Shown here: positions 51,937 to 62,695 of the stretch, one piece after another | How positions within the stretch are numbered: the stretch's first letter is position 1 | How the letters are laid out: the number at the start of each line of letters is the position of its first letter | Assembly (NCBI GenBank): GCA_027186245.1 | Contig: CP114481.1 | Coordinates: 54,134,569-54,198,568 of the forward strand | From: Coriaria nepalensis | Taxonomy: Eukaryota; Streptophyta; Magnoliopsida; Cucurbitales; Coriariaceae | DNA length: 64,000 bases | Direction: 5' to 3' | Notes under the pieces: model-generated | Seen by the model: only the letters and a program-made list of their open reading frames with translations | What the model was told of the DNA's origin: nothing | Databases searched by the model: none | Position numbers and translations under genes: made by a program

Positions 51937-53180
51937 AATAACTATAATTAACTCTCGATTTTAATTTTTAATTATAATGAACTCTCAAATTTACTTAATT
52001 TGAATGGGTGCTGACATTGTTGTTAAAATGCTTAGCCACATTAGCTAGAAAAGTGAATTTTTTTTTTTAATTTGACCTAAATAAAAAAAAAAAATTTTAC
52101 CCAAAAATTATGGCCATGTTTGGCTACACATTTGCAAATGTGTTTTGAAAAAAAAATATATTTTTGGTACACATAATTTGATATGCTCATAGTGAAATGT
52201 TTTAATTCTTAATTATAACAAAAAACCCCTAAATATTTAAAAATTATATTTTCAATTATTTCTCAATAATCATCTGCACCAACAAAAACTATAATTGAAC
52301 CTCCATTGATGGAGCTTCAGTTTTGTTTTTTTTTTTTTCGATGGCGAAAGATTATTGAGGAATAAATAAAAAATATAATTTTTAAATATTTAGAGGTATT
52401 TTTATAACTATTAAAAGTTAATTAAAAGATAAAAATTTAATATTATTTGACATACTTATCTCTTTCATTAAATTATGACACATCATCAAAATACGTTTTA
52501 AAACGTAAAATACATTCTGAAACGTGCAGCTAGACAACTCCTATATTTTTCTATTTTATAGCTCACGTTATAATTTTTTGTTAATTGTTCATCCCTCTAC
52601 TTCCCCACCATCACCAATATGACGCCCGTTGCCGCCGCCGCCAAAATCTTTTCTCTATCAACTTAGAGTTTAAATCAAGTCATTCTTAAAAAAATCAAGG
52701 AGAACAATGTCAAGGAGATCCAACTACATTACAAGCTTGAGCTTCGAATTGAACCCATCTTTAAGTTCCATTTGAATCAAATTTGGAATTTAATTTCGGT
52801 GTAGGTTTAATTCAAGTCTAGATTTTAAAGAAGGATTTGATTTAAACTCAAATTTGATAAAGAGAAGATTTTGGCAACGACGGTAGTAGGCGGCATATTT
52901 GTGGTGGTGGGAAAGTGGAGGGATGAAAAAATAATAAAAAACTATAATGTGGGTATAAAAAAAAAAAAAAAAAGAAACAAAAACATAATTTTAGGGTCAA
53001 AACTAAAAAGAAATAATTTATTAGGTCAAATTAAAAAATTTTAGACTTTTTTGCTGTGTGACAAAATATTTTAACGTTCATGTCAGCATTCCGTATAAAT
53101 TTACTAAATTTGAGGTTTATTATAATTAAAAGTTAAAATTAGGTATTCATTACACTTGTTTAGGTATTCATTATAATTAT
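51937..53180. mobile_element. Large foldback element with long imperfect inverted arms
   Basis: Several left segments return as diverged reverse complements on the right, in mirrored order. 51940-52080 pairs with 53010-53175 (AATTTGACCTAA and TGCTGACAT motifs). 52587-52661 pairs with 52853-52927 (CATCCCTC..., GTTGCC, CAAAATCTT). The GAGTTTAAATCAA stretch near 52670 pairs with the region near 52845. The whole can form one long hairpin. No transposase and no clear target duplication were found. Confidence 0.7.
52113..52545. mobile_element. Second MITE nested in the left arm of the foldback element
   Basis: Ends near TTTGGCTACACATTTGCAAATG and its diverged reverse complement near 52500-52545. 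Inner arms at about 52207-52272 and 52339-52420 also pair (CTAAATATTTAAAAATTAT). It interrupts the larger inverted repeat, so it is younger. Confidence 0.65.
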
Positions 53181-54803
53181 GATAAAATTATGGGTATTAA
53201 TCATAATTTCTCTTAATTATTTGTACTATTTTATTAGAATATGTATTGTAAATTTGCCTAAGTTCTTAATAATTTATGTACTCTAAATTTATGACTTAGT
53301 CATATCGAGAATAATATACACAAATATAAATAATAAATTTAATATATAAAAAAGACGTATCATTTTATTTATAATAAATTGATTTTGAATTAAATATTCA
53401 AATTTTTATATAATATCATAACATAATTTAATATATAATTAAATTAGATATTAGATTACTTTATATCAATCACATAAAAACAGATCTATAACCCATAGGT
53501 AAGCATATCGAGAATATAGAAAGATGGAAGAAAAGTAAGCATATCGAGAATATAGAAAGAGGGAAGAAAATTATGAAATAGAAGGGAGAAAAATGAAGTA
53601 AAGGTATAACTGTCCAATCTAATATACAGTAGTAGTGGATTCGTGATTCTGAAACTATGGAGACAAGATTACTTAAAGAAAATTAGAAAGGAAGGTCTTG
53701 TTTGAAGTCATGAAATTGAAGTTGAACCCTGAGAATATCAAAATTATAAACTTTACCCTTAAAATTTTAAAACTTTAAATTTACCTACATAATAATCAAG
53801 ATTAACATCAAAATTAAACCAATCGAAAGACTAAACGATCAAAGAGATGATGACATGAATTTCTTAGTTTTCGGGATCTACACTTAGCATGGAATCTAGC
53901 TCCTTCTCCAACCTCGCATGGTTAATGAAGGCAAGCAAATGGGGTACCCACCACATCAATCGTATCATCACTACTAGCTACGCCCGGTCCACAATAAACA
54001 GCATTTCCCCACCCGAAGTCGATCTCTTTGAAACTGGCTATTCTCAAATCCGATATAAAATAGTTATATATTTAATATAGACAAATTCTTGCGTGAGTCA
54101 GATCTATATCTTAAACCTACATGATCTGCTAAGGACTTCATGTAGTCACATTGTCCTTAGCTTTTCAAATCAATGATAAGAGATACCTTAAAGGATTTTC
54201 TGACAAAACTTGCTAATCATAGTAACTGCCGTTTGACTGGAGAATACATTGCCGTAATATTAAGGAACTCTGGGCCTTCAAAACTTTTATGAATCATGTA
54301 CTTTAAAAAAAAAAAAAAATTAATAAATAATAATATATAAATCGTACTCAAGTAAGAAATAACGGCCATCGTTGTCTTCATAAATCATGATTCAACTCCA
54401 TCTAACCAAAAAACACACATAGATGATGTAGAAATAAGATGAGAGATGTGTTTGATTATATTAGATGTAGTAGTAGTAGTAGTAGTGTTTTAAGTAGGCA
54501 ATTTCATCTCCACATGCAGCTGTCTATATATACGCCATGGCAATCTTGACAGTTTGACAACAATATATGATGGATTCACGGTCTGTTCATTAGTAATGAG
54601 CTGCTTAAGTTGGTTATGATCTGAATGTGAATACGACCAATAAGTAGTTTGGACTCTCTACATAAAGAGAGAGACAGAGAGGTAGTCAATACTCAATAAT
54701 GGAAAGGTCTTTGTAATATAGACCAAAATTATGATAGATAAAAGAAATAAAGTTGTTGATACAGCATGAAGATCAATAATCTTGTTGGTTTTGCTCCTTT
54801 TAG
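53181..54803. other. AT-rich spacer
   Basis: No gene recognised. A 33-bp direct duplication (AAGCATATCGAGAATATAGAAAGA core) lies at about 53502-53566, and a short (GTA)n tract at 54467-54487. An open frame at 53889-54080 has no recognisable motif. Confidence 0.5.
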
Positions 54804-55403
54804 GGTCTTCTGAGGAGACTACACTCCTTGGGCTCTCTAAAAGCTACAGACTTGTCAAAAGCATCGCCCTCATCCCTGCCCCAAGATGACAATGAATCTT
54901 ATTTTCCTCCAAAACAATCTAAAAAATTGGAGGGACCCTCCACAGGCTTAAAATCCGGAGATCTTCCAAATGGAGAGAATGGTACTAGAGAATCAGTCTT
55001 AAAGCTTTCAAAACGAATGGAGCCATGTTTTTGGTGGTACCGTACCTTCACTTTGAAGTTTGGTCGCGTCCTTTTGGTCATATCCAATCGAAAGATCGTG
55101 CTCAGTTGCTTGATCTTGCTGTTATATTATGCATTACAAAGGAAACAATCTGATTTGAAAAGGTATAGTGATAGCTCCCTTATTCACAATGCTTTGCTCT
55201 ACCAATCTCAATGACGTAAAAGTAGATTGTAAAGAATTTGAAAATTTTGATGAGTTGGATTCGCGTGCAGGATTGTTCGAAGGCGTGCTTTGGCCATTAA
55301 GAACGGATTTGTGGACTTATGGCAGCTGGCTTTTTCTTACCAAGTCAACCCTTTAGCTGCCGTCCAGCCCCTCCCTACAACTACTCGAGCAAGCTACTCA
55401 TAA
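54804..55403 (+). pseudogene. APEM9: 3' fragment of an APEM9-like peroxisome biogenesis gene
   Basis: APEM9/DAYU is a tail-anchored peroxisomal membrane protein needed for matrix protein import, the plant counterpart of PEX26. Two terminal exons are visible, 54804-55162 and 55271-55403, joined in phase by a GTATAG...GCAG intron. They encode a soluble stretch, one membrane helix (IVLSCLILLLYYAL), a basic tail, and a conserved C-terminus around DLWQLAFSYQVNPLAAVQPLP. An AG acceptor precedes the first exon, but no upstream exons were found in the 3 kb before it, so the 5' two thirds are missing. The name rests on the recalled C-terminal motif. The fragment may still be transcribed. Confidence 0.6.
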
Positions 55404-55647
55404 GATTCTCAGTCAGCGCCTTGCTCTAAAGCTGCCTACATGCAAAGTGCATCCTGGCCTGCAACATTACCTGCTTCTTCCACCTTCTGCTGTTATTTGT
55501 TTCGTTGGTTCAATTGTGCCTCAAGTTGCATTTTGAAGGGCTTTCTCTTGATGCATTGTAGTTAAATCTTTTTCAATGTTTCTAACCACGAAAAAAAATA
55601 AGAGAAGAAAGAAAACCAAGGAGCATTTCGCTGAATAATAAACTCAA

Positions 55648-57289
55648 GGAGTGGATTGTATGACGCCTATGCAGCCTGTGCAATCCGGGCCGTCCGATGC
55701 AATCCAACATCTATGGACAAGGCACATCGTCCAAGGACAAAATGCGTTTTAACACGTGTGCTAATTTTTTTAATTTATTTCTTCCACCCCTTCTCGTTTT
55801 ATTTTCTTTCTTTAGTATCCCCTCTCCATTAACACACATTTGAAGCTTTATTTTATCATCTATTAATAAATCCATTTGAGCTCATGACTTTGTTGGAAGT
55901 TACAAATTCATTCTCTCATGAAAATAAATTCATTGTTATTTTGAAAACCCCTAATGGCTCGAACTAGTAGAAAATATGAAATTACCGATATGTGAGATGT
56001 CGGTTTGAGACGCACATTCAACCTTTCGACTCGTCATCTTATATGTAACTTTATGTTACTCTAAGGGTCGAATGGCCTTTCACATGTTAGGGCTTTTCGA
56101 CCCTTAGAGTTATATGTAAGATGACAGGTCGAAGGATTTCCTTACAGATGAGACCATTCGATCCTTAGAGTTACTCTACAGGTTAAAGAATCTGGACCTG
56201 TGAAGGACCCTTCGACCCTTAGAGTTACTCTACGGGTCAAAGGATCTAGACCTGTGAAGGACCTTTCGACCCTTAGAGTTACTCTACGGGTTGAAGGGCC
56301 TTGATCTGTGAAAGACCTTTGACCCTTAGAGTAACTTATAGTTAAATGTGAGATGATGGGTCAAATATTTGAAACATGTGAAGGGTATTTCAACCCTTAA
56401 AGTTACTCTACGGGTCGAAGTCATTCGATCCTTAGAGTAACTTAAAGTCAAATGTGAGATGACGGGTCGAAGAGTCGAAACATGTGAATGGTCTTTCGAC
56501 CCTTAGAGTAACTTAGAGTTATATGTGAGATGACGAGTTGAATGGTCGAAACCTGCGAGGGGCCCTTCAACCCTCATAATAACTTAGAGTTGCATGTTAG
56601 ATGATGAGTCGAAGGGTCGAAACCTGTGAATGACCCTTCGACTCTTAGAGTAACTTAGAATTACATGTGAGATGACGGGCCGAAACTTGTGAAGGACCTT
56701 TCGACCTTTAAAATCACTCTACGGGTCGAAGGGCCTCGACCTGTGAAGGGCCTTTTGACCCTTAAAGTTGCTTTATGGGTCGAAGGGCCTTGACTTTTGA
56801 AGGGCCCTTCGACCCTTAAAATAGCTTAGATTTACATGTTAGACAGTGGGTCAAAAGGTCGAAGGGTCTTTCACATGTCGGTCTGTGCATCTCAAACCGA
56901 TATCTCACATGACAGTAATTTCATATTTCTGATCAAATCGAGCCATCGGGGGTTTTCGAAACGCAGTGAGTTTGTTTTCGAGATAGAACGAGTTCGCGAC
57001 TTTCAATAAATTTGTGAGATTGAATGAGTTCATTAATGAAGGGTAAAATAAAATTTTGAAACTGTGTTAATGGAGAGGGGGTACGAAAAAAAAATATGGG
57101 GAGGGAAAAGACTGGGGGAAAGAAAAAAAAATATACATGGATCACCGAGTTAAACGCGATGATCTATGTATTTTTTAAAATATAATTTATCTCTAAACAA
57201 CATAACTTATCTAAAAATACTAAATTGCAGCGGACGAATTATACAAATTGCATAAACATCATGGTATCTGATGCCATACAGTCCACTCC
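55648..57289. mobile_element. 1.6-kb foldback transposon carrying an internal minisatellite
   Basis: It begins GGAGTGGATTGTATG and ends CATACAGTCCACTCC, which are reverse complements with one mismatch. The inverted arms continue inward for hundreds of bases with moderate divergence. Examples are TATCCCCTCTCCATTAACACA at 55818 against the 57060-57080 region, GAAAACCCC..ATGGCTCGA at 55944 against 56938-56960, and AATATGAAATTAC..TGTGAGAT at 55974 against 56890-56930. No transposase frame is present. A target duplication was not recognised, so the superfamily is open; Mutator-like is one possibility. Confidence 0.75.
56025..56880. repeat. Minisatellite built from CGACCCTTAGAGT / ACGGGTCGA units
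   Basis: Roughly 14 copies of CGACC(C)TTAGAGT or variants, alternating with ACGGGTCGAAGGG and ACATGTGAGATGACGGG segments at about 55-70 bp spacing. The core TCGACCCTTAGAG...CTCTACGGGTCGA is nearly its own reverse complement. The array fills the centre of the foldback element. Confidence 0.85.
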
Positions 57290-57571
57290 TGTTTACACAT
57301 GGGGATAGAGTAGCGCTATCCGGCAGCTTGTAATTCAGTCCTCAAATCAAAGTTAGTTCTACTTTATTTCTAGTCCACAAAATGAATTAATAAAAAACCT
57401 AACTACTTTTAAATTAAACCCACCACTCATAATCATCACATCACATCTGCCTTGACGTTTGTGTACATACATATATATATATATACAAATTACAAGTAGA
57501 AATCCAATCAGACAGGGATGCTCGTGAAACTCAACTTGATGTCAACAGCGCCACCACTGTGCTAGCTGAGC

Positions 57572-57901
57572 ATGGAGGCCATGCTGGCAGCAGTGGCAGA
57601 TCCACAAACCAACCTGTTGAACAAGGGATGCAGCCAGTACAATGCGACCAACTTGTCAGACTTCCTACGGGAATCTAATCCGAACATTTTCCGACCCGAG
57701 CGAGCAAATGAAAAACAGGGGACAGTTGTTTGCAACCGCACAGCAAGTGAAGGGATCGGACCCGGTCTATGCCATGGTTCAATGCAGGAACTACCTCTCT
57801 ACTGATGACTGCATTGCCTGCTTCACGGTGGCGGTTGATCAAATCAGCAACTGCTCCGGCACAAATGGGGCCCGTGTTCTTTACGACGGATGCTTTCTTA
57901 G
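57572..57901 (+). pseudogene. DUF26 (Gnk2) ectodomain fragment of a cysteine-rich receptor-like kinase
   Basis: The sequence encodes part of a first CRK exon resembling CRK2/CRK3. It has LLNKGCSQYNATNLSDF in one frame and, after a one-base insertion near 57663, FATAQQVKGSDPVYAMVQC and CRNYLSTDDCIACF in the next. The last is the DUF26 signature C-x8-C-x2-C. It ends at DGCFLR followed by GTACGT, a proper donor. There is no signal peptide, no second DUF26 and no kinase exon nearby, so this is a truncated, frameshifted remnant. Confidence 0.75.
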
Positions 57902-58269
57902 GTACGTACGTGTTCATTAAATCAATGACAGTTCACTGTTACGTTGAATTAATGTTTAAAGTATTCTCACTCTCATCATATTACTAAATTAGTCATGTCC
58001 CACTTGGTGGTTGCCGGCTTACATTATCTATTAATTTTGAAACAACAAAGACAGTGTCAGGTATTCAAGTGTACATGCGTTTGTCTCTGTCATTTGTAAT
58101 AACTGGGAACTTATTTAATCAAGTCAAATGTATTTTAAGGCCTAAAAAAAAAAATATTAAAGTTTGATTTGCCTACATATATGAGTATCAGATACTTGTC
58201 TCACATGATTTGCCTAGTAAACCATGGATTGGACGTCTTACGGAGTTTATCCACCCCTCGGAATTGTAG
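57902..58269. other. Spacer between the CRK fragment and the small membrane-protein gene
   Basis: Nothing recognised apart from probable 3' untranslated sequence of the minus-strand neighbour near its right end. Confidence 0.5.
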
Positions 58270-59720
58270 CTAGTAAGGCCATGGATTGACACCACCTGAC
58301 TTCTTTAGGAGGATCTGATTGTACTCTGGCCTTGATGCCTGCACATGATTTTCTTCAATAACGAGGATGACCCAACCAACAAACATGGAAAAGTACAAGG
58401 GGAGAAAGTATATGCGACATAAGTTAGTTTTACATGCTTATTCGTGGGTCCAAGAACTAAGGGAATTAGGTATCTCGAGATTACAGATACTTTAAGGTTC
58501 GACATTATATGTTAGTCAGAGGATAAATTTTTAGATACCGATATAATCTGCCAAGGAAGAGTTTTCTGCAGATTTATTGCTGGGTATTGGGTTTCTCTGA
58601 ATCCGTAGAAAATTGGATGATTTCTACCTGGATTCCGCTATTTTTCTATTCCCAACCAGATCAGACCCCTAAAATTTCAGCCCTGATTTCAACCAATATA
58701 TAAACCTAGCTCCAAAAGAACAGAAGGGACGGACAAATTCAAATAATTTTTCTGAGTAGAAAGCAGAAGTTAGGTGCAAATGGAGACTCAATCCAGGAGC
58801 TTCCCTCATCATATACAGCAAAATTGTCATCCAACCCCATTCCTAAATCCCACTAGAAATGACATGCTTCCTCTTCTCTTATAGTCTACATCAGAAATGA
58901 TTATTCAGCAATCACCATCACCATCACCCTATTGTCTAGCTCCACCCATGCACAGTTCCTCCTCTCTCTGGTCCAAGATTTATGAAGAATTCAAGAGGAT
59001 ATAAATGATAACTTATACTGCTGCATGCATGACAAACTTTATACTAGGTTTGAGATTATCCACACTGTTTAATTCCCTTCTTTTGGAAATCTCTCTACAA
59101 GTATGAAACGGTGCCTAATAAATGAATTACGAGCAAAGAATGCTCGATGCCGCCCTGCTCAATTCTTATGCCGAAAGGGAATTATCAGTAATTCAAAAAC
59201 AGTACGTAAAAGATGTTGATAGAAATGATATGCATAATTTCCAGTTCCACATTTTGTTAAGCTTTCCAACTTCATATTTGAAACTCAGCTGATTTGAAAT
59301 TAATTAGAATCACAAATAGAAAATTTACGAGGAATCTAATGCAAGGCACGGAATCTACAAAATTAGTTTTCTTCTTCCTATATAATTGCAAGTTCTTTCT
59401 ATTTTGATCAGATCCAGAAGAGAAAAATAGGAAGATCCACAAGAAATCACAAACAGACCCTTACATAAATGGCTTAGGAGAAAATTTGAGAAAGAAAGAT
59501 CATTTAATCGAGAGAAGAACACAGAGAAATTGAAAAGAAAAATAAAGGAATGACTTACAAGATCTTTCAAGAAGATAAAGCCGATGACGAAGAAGAGAAC
59601 GACGAGAATCTCAAACTCCGCATATCTGACGAACCTGTACACTGCCTTGACTGCCCCACTCACCGCAGACTCGTTACCGCTCCCGTTCCCGTTACGGTTC
59701 CGGCCACTCGCCCCAGGCAT
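58270..59720 (-). CDS. Small single-pass membrane protein, 76 residues (2 exons)
   Basis: Exon 1 is 59720-59559 (54 codons, ending FLKDL, then GTAAGT). Exon 2 is 58338-58270 (22 codons plus TAG) after a TGCAG acceptor. The junction is phase 0. The protein starts with a Gly/Asn/Ser-rich segment. A basic-aromatic stretch (KAVYRFVRYAEFEI) leads into one hydrophobic helix (LVVLFFVIGFIFL), followed by a short polar tail SRPEYNQILLKK...PWPY. I recall small plant proteins of unknown function with the same RPEYNQIL tail, so the gene is likely real. No biochemical role can be assigned. An in-frame upstream ATG exists (59813), but MPGASG is the family-like start. It is divergent from the acyl-activating enzyme, about 980 bp away. 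Confidence 0.78.
58339..59558 (-). other. Intron of the small membrane-protein gene
   Basis: 1.22 kb with GTAAGT donor and TGCAG acceptor. No nested gene, repeat or RNA recognised. Confidence 0.7.
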
Positions 59721-60615
59721 CGTAGTCTGCCGCCACTGCTCTAAGCTAAAATCCAACGAGCAAGCGGAAAAAAAAAAAGAAGAAGAAATCTCAAGCTCCC
59801 TCAAACTAATCAACGAGCTTCTTCTTCTCCTTCTTCGATTTGATTTTCCTGCGTCTTATTTCCTCCAGACTTGGCCAAATTTGTGTTCTTGCAAATCGTT
59901 GTTTCATTCATTTCGGCTAAAATTATATTTTAGTCCCTAAACTATCATTATTTTATATTTGAGTCCGAACATATAACTAAATTGTATGAATTTCATCCTA
60001 ATATTTTCAAAACTAAGGTATGTGGTCTTTGAGCTGTAATATCAAGTATGGGCCATATAAAACCAACCATTAAACGACGGATATGGAGATATGATAGTCA
60101 TGGAGATAAGATATGAAGATATGAATAAGGACAACCATGTATTGCACAGTTGATTCCAAAATTTTAAAGTGTTTATATAATAAGTATTTTTCAAAAGTTT
60201 ATATTTTAGGAAGAATTTTCTAGGCTTGTAACCCTGTCTGATGTATGAATAACTGCTTCAAGCCAACGTGTACAATTGATACTTTTTTGGACTCAAGTGA
60301 TACATATGAAAAAACCAAAAAAATGTACGTAAATCATAGTTGTCCCAAAAGAAAAAAGACATATCCATAACTATATCCTTAATCATGTCAAATTGAGTCC
60401 AATCATTCATGTCAAATAATCCATTAAAGATATTATCTCCGAGTATAAACATTGAAATTCATATTTTTTATTTTATAAATTTGACTCAAAAGATAAAAAT
60501 AATTTCCTGTCCAATAATGTATGAAAATTGAGAGATGAAAAAATTAATGTATTAAAAAAAAATAAAAAAGTCAAAATTTTGCTCTGATTTCTGTTCTTTT
60601 TTTGTCATCAATCGT
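59721..60615. other. Divergent promoter region
   Basis: AT-rich DNA between two divergent genes. The left end holds the leader of the small membrane-protein gene; a TATA box for the acyl-activating enzyme lies at its right edge. No open frame with a recognisable motif. Confidence 0.5.
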
Positions 60616-60624
60616 TATATAAAA
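60616..60624 (+). promoter_or_regulatory. Probable TATA box of the acyl-activating enzyme gene
   Basis: TATATAAAA, 76 bases upstream of the ATG at 60700. Position and sequence fit a TATA box with a start site near 60650. Confidence 0.55.
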
Positions 60625-60699
60625 AATCTTCGCTCTTCAGTATCAGTTTAGGACAAACTAGAGGGAGAAAAAGAAGGAAAAACGGTAGGTAGAGTTGTA

Positions 60700-62352
60700 A
60701 TGGAAGAGATGACGCCAAGGCCTGCGAATTCGTCGCCTTTAACTCCACTCGGATTCTTGGAGAGAGCTGCTACCGTCTACGGTGGCTGCCCTTCTGTCGT
60801 TTACAACAAAGTCGTGTTCACGTGGTCGCAGACCCACCGTCGATGCCTCCAGGTAGCTTCATCTCTCTCATCCCTCGGCATCAGGAGAGGCCACGTCGTG
60901 TCTGTCGTCGCCCCAAATATCCCCGCCATGTACGAGCTTCACTTTGCTGTTCCCATGACCGGTGCTATTCTCAACACCGTCAACACCCGATTGGACTCGC
61001 ATACAGTCTCCGTGCTCCTGCGTCACAGCGGATCCAGGCTCCTCTTCGTTGACTGCCAGTCCCGCGCTCTCATCTTCGAAGCCCTCTCTCTCTTCCCGCC
61101 CAACACTAAGCGCCCTATGCTTATCCTCGTCGCGGAGAATGATCTCGAATCAACGTCAACCGTTGATTTCCATGACACTTACGAGGGCTTGGTGGAGAAG
61201 GGTGATCCAGGATTCAAGTGGGTCCGGCCGGAGAGCGAGTGGGACCCAATGACACTAAACTACACGTCGGGAACGACGTCATCTCCAAAGGGTGTAGTTC
61301 ATTGTCACAGAGGAATCTTCATCATCACCGTTGATTCATTGATCGACTGGTCCGTACCGAAGCAGCCAGTTTATTTGTGGACCCTACCTATGTTCCACGC
61401 TAATGGATGGAGCTTTACGTGGGGCATGGCAGCTGTAGGTGGGACCAACATCTGCTTACGCAAATTCGACGGACCGTTGATCTTCGACCTCATCCAGAAA
61501 CATCACGTGACACACATGTGCGGCGCGCCTGTCGTGCTCAACATGCTGACCAACTCCGTAAGCAACGAGCCGTTAAAGAAACCGGTTCAGATCTTAACCG
61601 CCGGAGCACCCCCACCCGCCACGGTTCTTTTCCGGACCGAGTCGCTCGGTTTTGTAGTGAGTCACGGGTACGGGTTGACAGAAACGGGTGGGCTAGTGGT
61701 CTCATGTGCTTGGAAGCCGGAGTGGAATAAACTTCCGGCTACAGAAAGGGCGCGAATGAAGGCGAGACAGGGCGTGAGGACTATCGGCCTAACGGAAGTT
61801 GACGTGCTGAATCCCGACTCAGGCCGGAGCGTGAGAACAGACGGGTCGGAGCTCGGCGAGATCGTTATAAGAGGCGGGAGCATTATGCTAGGGTACCTTA
61901 AGGATCCGGTGGGGACCAGCAAGTGTATGAGGGACGACGGCTGGTTTTACACAGGAGATGTAGGCGTGATGCATTCCGACGGTTACTTGGAGATAAAGGA
62001 TCGATCTAAGGATGTGATTATAAGCGGTGGAGAGAATCTGAGCAGTGTGGAGGTTGAATCGGTGCTTTACTCTCACCCGGCGGTGAACGAGGCGGCGGTG
62101 GTGGCTCGGCCGGATGAGTTTTGGGGGGAGACGCCGTGTGCTTTCGTAAGCTTGAAGGAGGAGTTGGAGAGAAAACCGACAGAGGCGGAGATGATAGAGT
62201 ACTGTAGGGATAAGCTACCGCGTTATATGGTGCCTAAGACGATGGTTTTTCAGGCGGAGCTACCCAAGACTTCTACCGGAAAGATTCAGAAATTTGAGCT
62301 TAGAGCGATTGCTAAGGCCATGGGATCCCCACCACGACCGAGTCGAATGTAG
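60700..62352 (+). CDS. Acyl-activating enzyme (AAE5/AAE6-like acyl-CoA synthetase), peroxisomal, intronless
   Basis: Adenylate-forming enzyme that activates a carboxylic acid with ATP and joins it to CoA. The single exon encodes 550 residues, the family length. Motifs in order: the P-loop-like YTSGTTSSPKGVVH (about residue 188), the YGLTETGG aromatic/adenylate block (about 325), the hinge region YTGDVG..DGYLEIKDRSKD (about 420), and the catalytic-lysine motif LPKTSTGKIQK near the C-terminus. The last three residues, SRM, form a type 1 peroxisomal signal. The start MEEMTPRPANSSPLTP matches the AAE5 group. Codons are clearly more GC-rich than in the neighbours, as is common in intronless plant genes. 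The substrate is not known; short or branched carboxylates are typical of the clade. Confidence 0.9.
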   Translation: MEEMTPRPANSSPLTPLGFLERAATVYGGCPSVVYNKVVFTWSQTHRRCLQVASSLSSLGIRRGHVVSVVAPNIPAMYELHFAVPMTGAILNTVNTRLDSHTVSVLLRHSGSRLLFVDCQSRALIFEALSLFPPNTKRPMLILVAENDLESTSTVDFHDTYEGLVEKGDPGFKWVRPESEWDPMTLNYTSGTTSSPKGVVHCHRGIFIITVDSLIDWSVPKQPVYLWTLPMFHANGWSFTWGMAAVGGTNICLRKFDGPLIFDLIQKHHVTHMCGAPVVLNMLTNSVSNEPLKKPVQILTAGAPPPATVLFRTESLGFVVSHGYGLTETGGLVVSCAWKPEWNKLPATERARMKARQGVRTIGLTEVDVLNPDSGRSVRTDGSELGEIVIRGGSIMLGYLKDPVGTSKCMRDDGWFYTGDVGVMHSDGYLEIKDRSKDVIISGGENLSSVEVESVLYSHPAVNEAAVVARPDEFWGETPCAFVSLKEELERKPTEAEMIEYCRDKLPRYMVPKTMVFQAELPKTSTGKIQKFELRAIAKAMGSPPRPSRM

Positions 62353-62695
62353 AGCTAGGTGAGTGGAATCGTTCACTCGTTAGTTACGGGTTGAACGTTC
62401 CAAAGTCCGTAATGCTGGCTTGGCAATGGTCTTTATCTTATCTTATCCTCTATTTCATTTTCTGAACGGAAAAATAAAAATAGAAATAAAAATTGAATAT
62501 TAAATAAATAAATAAATATAAAAGTAAATACAAGAGGATGATGATTCTTCCCCCTCAGCCTCATGTAGTTTTAGTAGTAGTTCTTTACAGATTCCAGACT
62601 CAAAACTAAATTAACTAACTCTCTTTCCCCACTTTTGGTGTATACCTTCTTCCTATATAACTACTAACTTCAATGACCAAACCTGTTACTCATCT
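62353..62695. other. Convergent 3' flanks
   Basis: Short spacer between the acyl-activating enzyme and the PIP5K 3' end. Nothing recognised. Confidence 0.5.

Noticed and set aside
53889..54080. 63-codon open frame as a possible small gene
   Set aside because: No domain, no splice context and no similarity that I recognise; chance open frame.
56025..56880. CRISPR-like regular spacing of short repeats
   Set aside because: The repeats are diverged, vary in spacing and the intervening DNA is also repetitive. The genome is a plant nuclear genome, so this is a minisatellite within a transposon.
60822..62076. Other open frames inside the acyl-activating enzyme
   Set aside because: High GC content of one long coding exon leaves shadow frames open; none has a recognisable domain.
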